Positions 56,883 through 64,000 of a stretch of 64,000 nucleotides of DNA are shown one piece after another. Numbering within the stretch: position 1 is the first letter of the stretch; every line of letters begins with the position of its first letter. Origin of the DNA: Bordetella genomosp. 13 (GTDB lineage: Bacteria > Pseudomonadota > Gammaproteobacteria > Burkholderiales > Burkholderiaceae_B); NCBI RefSeq assembly GCF_002119665.1, contig NZ_CP021111.1, positions 3,100,001 to 3,164,000 on the forward strand, read 5' to 3'. A program made the position numbers and the translations under genes. The notes beneath the pieces were generated by a model that saw only the letters and a list, made by a program, of their open reading frames with translations, had not been told where the DNA came from and made no database searches.

Positions 56883-57506
56883 ATGATTCGATTCATACGC
56901 TTCATAGACAGCATCTCGACGTGGGTCGGCCAGGCCTTCGCGTGGCTGATCGTCGTGCTGACCCTGCACGTCTGCTGGGAGGTGGCCGCGCGCTACCTGC
57001 TGAACCAGCCCAGCGCCTGGGCCTTCGACATGCAGATGATGTACTACGGCATCATGTTCATGATGGCCGGCGCCTACACCCTGGCCAAGAGCGGCCACGT
57101 GCGCGGCGACATCCTGTACGGCTTCCTGCCCCCTCGCGTGCAGGCCACGCTGGACCTCGTGCTGTACATCGTGTTCTTCATCCCCGGCGTGGTGGCCCTG
57201 GTCTGGGCCGGCTGGTACTACGCCGGCTATTCCATCGCCATCCGCGAGCACTCGTCCCTGATGGCCAACGGACCTCCCATCTATCCCTTCAAGGCCTTCA
57301 TCCCGCTGGCCGGCGCGGTGCTGCTGGTACAGGGTATCGCCGAGATCCTGCGCTGCGTGCTGTGCCTGCAGCACGGCGCGTGGCCGTCCCGCGAAGAGGA
57401 CGTGGAGGAAGTCGACGTCGACAAGCTCAAGGAAATGGTGCAAGTGAAAGACGAAGACATCGCCAAGCTGGACCGCTACGTCACCAACGGGGAGCATGCC
57501 CGATGA
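56883..57506 (+). CDS. TRAP transporter small permease (DctQ family), system 3
   Basis: A 207-aa membrane protein with four hydrophobic segments (about 15-35, 52-72, 90-115 and 140-160) and an acidic C-terminal tail (REEDVEEVDVDKLKEMVQ). This tail is longer than in ordinary DctQ and typical of FcbT2/TakQ-type subunits. AGGACG precedes the ATG. The stop overlaps the dctM start by four bases (ATGA). Confidence 0.88.
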   Translation: MIRFIRFIDSISTWVGQAFAWLIVVLTLHVCWEVAARYLLNQPSAWAFDMQMMYYGIMFMMAGAYTLAKSGHVRGDILYGFLPPRVQATLDLVLYIVFFIPGVVALVWAGWYYAGYSIAIREHSSLMANGPPIYPFKAFIPLAGAVLLVQGIAEILRCVLCLQHGAWPSREEDVEEVDVDKLKEMVQVKDEDIAKLDRYVTNGEHAR

Positions 57507-59470
57507 AGATCAACAAGGCTTTGTGGTTCGGCCTTTCCTGCATCGGCCTGGTGCTGATGATGATCGCCTTCCTCACGCCGTGGGGCAGTCTGGAGACAGG
57601 ACACATCGGCCTGCTGATGCTGGCGCTGATCGTGGTGGCCATCATGCTGGGCTTTCCGACCGCCTTCACGCTGATGGGCATGGGCGTGCTGTTCACCTTC
57701 TTCGCCTACTACATGCAGAGCGCGGACGCGGGACGGTCACTGGGACAGACGCTGGACCTGATGGTGCAGCGCACGTACGCCACCATGACCAACGACTCGC
57801 TCATCTCGATCCCGCTGTTCGTGTTCATGGGCTATTTGGTCGAACGCGCCAACCTGATCGAAAAGCTGTTCCGCTCCATGCACCTGGCGCTGGCGCGCGT
57901 GCCGGGCGCGCTGGCCGTGGCCACGCTGGCGACGTGCGCGATCTTCGCGACCGCCACCGGCATCGTCGGCGCCGTGGTCACGCTGATGGGCCTGTTGGCC
58001 ATGCCGGCCATGCTGAAGGCGGGCTATAGCGTGCGGCTGACGGCCGGCGCCATCACGGCCGGCGGCTGCCTGGGCATCCTGCTGCCGCCGTCCGTGATGC
58101 TGATCGTGTACGGCGCCACCACCGGCACGTCGGTGGTGCAGCTGTACGCCGGCGCGCTGTTTCCCGGCATCATGCTGGCCGCCCTGTACATGCTGTACGT
58201 GATCCTCATCGCCAAGCTGCGGCCCGACATGGCGCCGCCTCTGCCCGAGAACGAACGCGGCGTGGCCCTGCCGCCGCAGAGCGCCGCCCTGGCCGCCTCG
58301 GGACCGCGCAACGCGGTGCCCGGCATGCTGGCCGCGCTGTTCGGCGGGCGGCGCCCGGCGGGCGTGCAACGCGGCTACGTGTCCCGCAACCTCGTGCTGG
58401 CGCTGGTGCCGCTGCTGGTGATCTTCGCGTTGGCCGGCACGGTGCACCGCGCGGTCACGCAACCCGACGAGGTCTACGACATTCCGGCCGAGCTGCAGCT
58501 GGGCTCCGGTGGATTCGATTCGGGTCTCGCCGAACCGCCGCTCGAAGGCGGCCTGGCCGAACCGCCGGTCGAAGGCGGCCTCGCCGAACCGCCGGTCGAG
58601 GGCGGACTGGCCGAGCCGCCCGGCACGCCGCGTCCCGCCGCCGCTGCCGAGCCCGCGGGCACGAGCGCGGCCGCGGCCAAGGCCGCCGCGGACACGGGCG
58701 TCGATGAAGAACGTCCCGCCGCGCCGCAGGGCTTCTGGATCTTCCTGGGCGTGTGCGTGGCCGTGCTCGCAGCGTTCTACGGACTGCTGACCTGGGCCCG
58801 CCTGGAAATCTTCAAGATGCTGCTGGGCTCGTTCTTCCCGCTGGCGGTGATGATTGCCGCGGTGCTGGGCTCGATCGCCTTCGGCCTGGCCACACCCAGC
58901 GAAGCCGCCGCCATGGGGGCCATGGGCGGCGCGCTGCTGGCGCTGGCCTACCGGCGCCTGACCTTGCCGGTACTAAGGGAATCGGTGTTCCTCACGGCCA
59001 AGACCAGCGCCATGGTGTGCTGGCTGTTCGTCGGCTCGTCCATCTTCTCGGCGGCGTTCGCCCTGCTGGGCGGACAGCGCATCATCGAGGAATGGGTGCT
59101 GTCGCTGGGCCTCACGCCCCTGCAGTTCATGCTGCTGGCGCAGGTCATCATCTTCCTGCTGGGCTGGCCGCTGGAATGGACCGAGATCATCGTGATCTTC
59201 ATGCCGATCTTCGTGCCGCTGCTCAACGCCTTCGGCATCGATCCGCTGTTCTTCGGCCTGCTGGTGGCGCTGAACCTGCAGACGGCGTTCCTGTCGCCGC
59301 CCGTGGCCATGTCGGCCTTCTACCTGAAGGGCGTGTCGCCTCCGCACGTGACGCTGAACCAGATCTTCCTGGGCATGATGCCGTTCATGGGCATCCAGCT
59401 CGTGGCGATTTTCCTGCTCTACATGTTTCCCGGTATCGGCATGTGGCTGCCGACGGTGCTATACCGGTGA
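57503..59470 (+). CDS. TRAP transporter large permease (DctM family), long form with tandem repeats, system 3
   Basis: A 655-aa protein, over 200 residues longer than the other two DctM proteins here. DctM motifs lie on both sides of an insertion: ATGIVGAVVTLMGLLAMPAML and GGCLGILLPPSVMLIVYG before, LGSIAFGLATPSEAAAMGAMGG and SPPVAMSAFYLKGVSPP after. The insertion (about 235-430) contains a membrane segment, four GGLAEPPVE-type nonapeptide repeats at about 341-374, an Ala/Pro-rich linker and another membrane segment. Longer large permeases occur in the FcbT3/TakM group, but the repeats stand out. It ends three bases before the enoyl-CoA hydratase region. Confidence 0.9.
   Translation: MKINKALWFGLSCIGLVLMMIAFLTPWGSLETGHIGLLMLALIVVAIMLGFPTAFTLMGMGVLFTFFAYYMQSADAGRSLGQTLDLMVQRTYATMTNDSLISIPLFVFMGYLVERANLIEKLFRSMHLALARVPGALAVATLATCAIFATATGIVGAVVTLMGLLAMPAMLKAGYSVRLTAGAITAGGCLGILLPPSVMLIVYGATTGTSVVQLYAGALFPGIMLAALYMLYVILIAKLRPDMAPPLPENERGVALPPQSAALAASGPRNAVPGMLAALFGGRRPAGVQRGYVSRNLVLALVPLLVIFALAGTVHRAVTQPDEVYDIPAELQLGSGGFDSGLAEPPLEGGLAEPPVEGGLAEPPVEGGLAEPPGTPRPAAAAEPAGTSAAAAKAAADTGVDEERPAAPQGFWIFLGVCVAVLAAFYGLLTWARLEIFKMLLGSFFPLAVMIAAVLGSIAFGLATPSEAAAMGAMGGALLALAYRRLTLPVLRESVFLTAKTSAMVCWLFVGSSIFSAAFALLGGQRIIEEWVLSLGLTPLQFMLLAQVIIFLLGWPLEWTEIIVIFMPIFVPLLNAFGIDPLFFGLLVALNLQTAFLSPPVAMSAFYLKGVSPPHVTLNQIFLGMMPFMGIQLVAIFLLYMFPGIGMWLPTVLYR
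58523..58621 (+). repeat. 27-bp tandem repeat inside the long dctM gene
   Basis: Units at 58523-58549, 58550-58576, 58577-58603 and a partial one from 58604, each coding GLAEPP(L/V)EG. The reading frame is kept in every unit. Copies differ mainly at silent positions, so this is an established rather than very recent expansion. Confidence 0.9.
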
Positions 59471-59497
59471 TTCATGGATTCGTACAGGACACCCGCC

Positions 59498-60298
59498 ATG
59501 CTGCAAACCCTGGAAGTGGCCTACGGCCCACAGACCGCCGTAGTCTGGATGAATCGTCCGGACCAGCGCAACGCGCTGGATCCGCGCATGATCGCCGAAT
59601 TGACCGAGGTGTTCGATGAGCTGGGCCGCGACGGGGAAGTGCGCGCCATCGTGCTGGCCGGGCGCGGCAAGGCATTCTGCGCGGGCGCCGACCTGAACCA
59701 CATGCGTGCCAGCGCGGCCGCCCCGCCCGCCGAAAACCGCGCCGACGCGCTGGCGTTGGCCGCGCTGCTGCAGACGGTCCACACCTGCCCCAAGCCCACC
59801 ATCGCGCGCGTACATGGCGCCTGTCTGGCGGGCGGCGTGGGCCTGGTGGCGGCCTGCGACATCGCGGTGGCCTCGCACGAGGCGCGCTTCGGCCTGTCCG
59901 AGACGCGGCTGGGCCTGATTCCCGCGATGGTGTCGCCCTATGTGATGCGGGCCATCGGCGCGCGCGCCGCCAGCCGCTGGTTCCTGACCGGCGAATTGTT
60001 CGAAGCCTCCGAAGCCTGGCGGCTGGGGCTGGTGCACGAACTGAGTCCGGCCGACGAACTGGACCTGCTCGTCAACGAGTTGCTGGGCGCGTTCATGATG
60101 ACCTCGCCAGAGGCGGTGGCCGAATGCAAGCGCCTGGTGCGCGACGTGGCCGGCGCGGACATCGACGACGCATTGATGGAAGACACGGCCACCCGCCTGG
60201 CGGCGCGTCGCGCCAGCAACGATGCGCTGGAGGGAATGACCGCGTTTCTCGAGAAGCGCGTGCCGGGCTGGGTGCCGCAATGGGAAGAAGACCGCTGA
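59498..60298 (+). CDS. enoyl-CoA hydratase/isomerase family protein
   Basis: A 266-aa crotonase-fold protein: MNRPDQRNALDPRMIAEL, VLAGRGKAFCAGADLNHM (first oxyanion region), HGACLAGGVGLVAACDIAVA (second oxyanion region) and the active-site neighbourhood FGLSETRLGLIPAMVSPYV with Glu in the catalytic position. It resembles methylglutaconyl/isohexenylglutaconyl-CoA hydratases. ATG at 59498 has AGGACA at good spacing; another start lies at 59474. Directly downstream of TRAP system 3, suggesting breakdown of the imported acid as a CoA ester. Confidence 0.88.
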   Translation: MLQTLEVAYGPQTAVVWMNRPDQRNALDPRMIAELTEVFDELGRDGEVRAIVLAGRGKAFCAGADLNHMRASAAAPPAENRADALALAALLQTVHTCPKPTIARVHGACLAGGVGLVAACDIAVASHEARFGLSETRLGLIPAMVSPYVMRAIGARAASRWFLTGELFEASEAWRLGLVHELSPADELDLLVNELLGAFMMTSPEAVAECKRLVRDVAGADIDDALMEDTATRLAARRASNDALEGMTAFLEKRVPGWVPQWEEDR

Positions 60299-60362
60299 GT
60301 ATCACCGTCCGTACGGCATGCGCGTTTGCCGCGAAGGCGACGGCGTCGCCGACGCGCCGCGT

Positions 60363-61924
<1,562 letters not shown>

Positions 61925-62773
61925 CTAGCCACGGTAAACACGCGATTTCAGGGCGATGCGGCTGGCCTGACTCGTGACGGCCTCTTCCAGCCATTGATAG
62001 AGCTCGGCATTCTCGTCGTAGCGCGCCTGGTTCAGGTTGGACACGCGGCCTTCCTCGATGAAGCCCCATGCCCGGCTGCGCTTGTCCTTGTGGCGCGGGT
62101 CCCAGACCCCGAACGCGAAGCCGCCAGCGCGGCGTATCAGCGAGAAGCATGGGATGTCGGTATAGCCGTCGCCGACGAACACCATCTGGTCGAACGGCAC
62201 GCGCAGACGGTCTTCGGGAATCTTGCGATTCACTTCGAACGGCTTGCCGCGGTACTCGCGGCCGATGATGCCCTTCTGGATGTGGAACAGGTAGCGCGTC
62301 TTGTCGGTGTAGCTGACGATGCGGCGGGGAAAGCTGATGCCGCCGTCGTCGTCATAGATGAATTCCGACGCCCAGATCTCGGTGAACTCTTTGGCGATGG
62401 GCGTGGCGCGCACCACGTCGCCGATGCCGCTGGAGATCAGGTAGAACTCGAGCTGGATCTTGGGATGATCGGCTCGCACCGCGTCGCGCAGGCGCTGGAA
62501 CAGCGTGGTGACGCCGTCGTGCAGCGGCAGGCTGGCGCCCCATTGGCGCAGGCGTTCCTGCGTGATGGGCCCGTGCGCGCCGCCGCGCGACAGCTCGATC
62601 ATGCGGTACAGATAGGCAGGCACCGGATCCCAGTCCTGCTGCAGCAGCAGCGGGTCCACCGACTCTTTCCAGAAGGCCTTGGTGTCGACACCAATGCTGT
62701 CCAGAAAGCCGGTGGTGCTGTCCGGAGCCAGCGTATCGTCGAAATCGAAGATCAGTGCGATGACGTCGGACAT
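61925..62773 (-). CDS. HAD-family hydrolase
   Basis: A 282-aa protein. HAD motif I is FDFDDTLAPD (nucleophile Asp10, acid/base Asp12), motif II is in LISSGIG, and motif IV is VGDGYTDIPCF. A helical cap lies between about 20 and 100. It is probably a phosphatase of unknown substrate, and relatives are annotated only as HAD. ATG at 62773 is chosen since the protein begins at motif I. First gene of an operon with tadA and ldcA. Confidence 0.85.
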   Translation of the reverse strand: MSDVIALIFDFDDTLAPDSTTGFLDSIGVDTKAFWKESVDPLLLQQDWDPVPAYLYRMIELSRGGAHGPITQERLRQWGASLPLHDGVTTLFQRLRDAVRADHPKIQLEFYLISSGIGDVVRATPIAKEFTEIWASEFIYDDDGGISFPRRIVSYTDKTRYLFHIQKGIIGREYRGKPFEVNRKIPEDRLRVPFDQMVFVGDGYTDIPCFSLIRRAGGFAFGVWDPRHKDKRSRAWGFIEEGRVSNLNQARYDENAELYQWLEEAVTSQASRIALKSRVYRG

Positions 62774-62906
62774 GGCGGGAAGCGGATTCGGGAAACAGCC
62801 GCCATTTTGCCTGATCGGCGTCGCCCACCAAAATTGGTAACGTTTTTGCGACGTCACGCTTGGTCCGCGATCGCCGCGACGGGCCGCCGCGCATGGAGCG
62901 CCCATG

Positions 62907-62929
62907 AAAAAGCCGGGCATGCGCCCGGC
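62907..62929 (-). terminator. intrinsic terminator of the Pro-rich secreted protein gene
   Basis: On the minus strand GCCGGGC and GCCCGGC (62929-62923 and 62918-62912) pair around a four-base loop and are followed by TTTTT (62911-62907). It lies 30 bp after the stop at 62960. Confidence 0.85.
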
Positions 62930-62959
62930 CTTGCGAGATGGCTGCGTGAGGCTTTCTGC

Positions 62960-63547
62960 TTAGCGCACCGCCGGCGCGGGGGTCAGGCCGCCACCCGGAG
63001 CAGGCACCACGCCCGGGGGCTGGGCGGGAGCATAGCCGGGGTTCGGCGGGGGGGCATAACCCGAGGCCGGGGCCGGAGCCGGGGCGTAGCCCGAGCCGGG
63101 CGCCGCGGCCGGAGCGGGCGCATAGCCCGACGACGGAGTGGAGCCCGGCGTACCGGCCGGCACCTGGATGATGGTCTCGCGCAGCACGCCGCCGCCCATC
63201 ACGCTGCCGTGCACGCGGGTCGGCGATTGCATCTGCGTCATGCAATCCTGCTGCTGCGCGGCGGGCAGTGCCGAACAGCGGTTCAGGGCATTCTGGTCGT
63301 AGCGGCCCTGCTGCTTGTCGTCGAGACGGTTGCGGCGCGACTCTTCGAGTGCGGCGCCGGCTTCCTGCAGGCAGGTGCGGCGGTCCTGGTTGGTCTGGCC
63401 GGCATTGCAGCGCTGTACGTCGAGCCTGTATTGCTCCTGGGCGGACTTGGCGGCCGACTGGGCCATCGACGCGGCCGGCAGCAGGGCGGCGCCCAGTGCC
63501 AGGGCACCGCACAGCGAGGTAAGACGCGAGATTGCGGAAGTCTGCAT
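62960..63547 (-). CDS. secreted protein with Pro/Tyr-rich C-terminal repeats
   Basis: A 195-aa exported protein. The signal peptide ends near ASMAQ (about 30). A central helical part has paired Cys residues (VQRCNAGQ, RRTCLQEAG, NRCSALPAAQQQDC) suggesting disulfides. From about 140 to the end it is repetitive: SGYAPAP, SGYAPAP, SGYAPPP, PGYAPAQ. No known domain is recognised. Own terminator downstream. Possibly envelope-associated. Confidence 0.75.
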   Translation of the reverse strand: MQTSAISRLTSLCGALALGAALLPAASMAQSAAKSAQEQYRLDVQRCNAGQTNQDRRTCLQEAGAALEESRRNRLDDKQQGRYDQNALNRCSALPAAQQQDCMTQMQSPTRVHGSVMGGGVLRETIIQVPAGTPGSTPSSGYAPAPAAAPGSGYAPAPAPASGYAPPPNPGYAPAQPPGVVPAPGGGLTPAPAVR

Positions 63548-63683
63548 GGTTCCCTCCTGAAAAACGCGCGGCGGCACGGGATGTCGCCACCACTTGAACA
63601 CTACGGTAAGGGATTACGCGGACAACCTCCGCCTGGAAATGTTACAAGCTCCGCTAAAGGGTAAACCATGGCCTGGCGGCGCT

Positions 63684-64000
63684 TCAGTTGCGCGGCGGCT
63701 CGGTCTGCTCCAGCGCGCCTGCCTGGCGACGCCGCGCGCGATAAGCCGCCGCGCGCATCAGCAGCATTGCCGTGATGGGCGACGTCAGCATCAGCAGCAG
63801 CGCGATGGCGATCTCGTGGAAGATCGGGCGCCCCGCTTGCGCCGAGAACACCAGCACCGACGCGCCCAGCATGCAGCCCAGCCCAAGCGTCGACCCCAGC
63901 GTGGGCGCGTGGATGCGCATGTAGAAAGTGCGAAAGCGCAGCAGCCCTATCGAGCCGGTAAGTGCCAGCACGCCTGACAGCACCAGCAGGATCGCGGCCG
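63684..64000 (-). CDS. Na+(K+)/H+ antiporter subunit G (MnhG/PhaG), 5' end outside the window
   Basis: The visible 105 codons have no start inside the window. LTGSIGLLRFRTFYMRIHAPTLGSTLG is the family signature, followed by two hydrophobic segments (LGLGCMLGASVLVF and EIAIALLLMLTSPITAMLL) and a charged tail. Subunit G is the last gene of seven-gene Mrp/Pha antiporter operons, so the remaining subunits probably lie to the right. The frame stays open to the window edge. Confidence 0.9.
   Translation of the reverse strand, partial: AAILLVLSGVLALTGSIGLLRFRTFYMRIHAPTLGSTLGLGCMLGASVLVFSAQAGRPIFHEIAIALLLMLTSPITAMLLMRAAAYRARRRQAGALEQTEPPRN

Noticed and set aside
58474..58695. Minus-strand open frame with GGSARPPST-type repeats
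   Set aside because: It is the antisense reading of the dctM tandem repeat, not an independent gene.
60337..60351. GGCGAC-GGC-GTCGCC hairpin between the enoyl-CoA hydratase and ldcA genes as a terminator
   Set aside because: The stem is only six base pairs, with no T tract in either direction.

Overview
The window is about 67% GC, densely coded, and carries no rRNA, tRNA, insertion sequence, phage or CRISPR array that I can recognise. Gene content points to a beta-proteobacterium of the Alcaligenaceae (Bordetella/Achromobacter type): several TRAP transporters beside LysR regulators and small catabolic enzymes, a hybrid peroxiredoxin-glutaredoxin, a surE-pcm-nlpD block, and a FecI/FecR-controlled large exoprotein. 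The family placement is inference from gene content, not from a marker gene.

Left edge (1-2970): a cell-surface signalling module on the minus strand, consisting of a periplasmic STN protein, an ECF sigma factor of FecI type, a FecR-type anti-sigma factor and the N-terminus of a TpsA exoprotein that runs off the window. Next (3133-19595) comes a catabolic region: 5-oxoprolinase/hydantoinase with its own MarR-type regulator, a divergent LysR gene, an EthD-like small protein, two complete TRAP transporters, a D-glutamate-cyclase-family protein, an amidase, a DUF2848 protein and a second LysR gene. Together they suggest uptake and opening of cyclic or open amides such as 5-oxoproline, though the substrate is unproven.

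Middle (19760-47854): mostly housekeeping. It holds a DMT exporter, an ABC ATPase/tesA divergent pair with overlapping start codons, ppiD, a glycerophosphodiesterase, rlmJ, a damaged AbiEii-type nucleotidyltransferase pair, a dihydrolipoyl-dehydrogenase-like enzyme with hybrid peroxiredoxin, a copper regulon (copZ, copA, cueR) with two back-to-back CueR operators, heme oxygenase with a DUF454 protein, rlmD, an outer-membrane protein, a Spy-like periplasmic protein, a PhyH dioxygenase, an exonuclease, nlpD-pcm-surE without rpoS, plsY, tsaD, a purine permease, a luciferase-like monooxygenase and a thioredoxin.

Right part (47855-64000): an IMPACT protein, a NitT/TauT/Ssu-type ABC importer with an extra amino-acid-type binding protein, an ABC-F ATPase, a third TRAP system with an unusually long large permease followed by an enoyl-CoA hydratase, an HAD hydrolase-tadA-LD-carboxypeptidase operon, a Pro-rich secreted protein, and the end of a cation antiporter subunit G gene.

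The most interesting signal is non-coding. Three gene-poor gaps (47.9-48.3, 52.8-53.1 and 54.9-55.3 kb) each hold two related palindromic elements of about 90 bp in divergent orientation. Their stems vary between copies by compensatory base changes, which looks like a BIME/REP-type mobile or RNA-structured repeat family.
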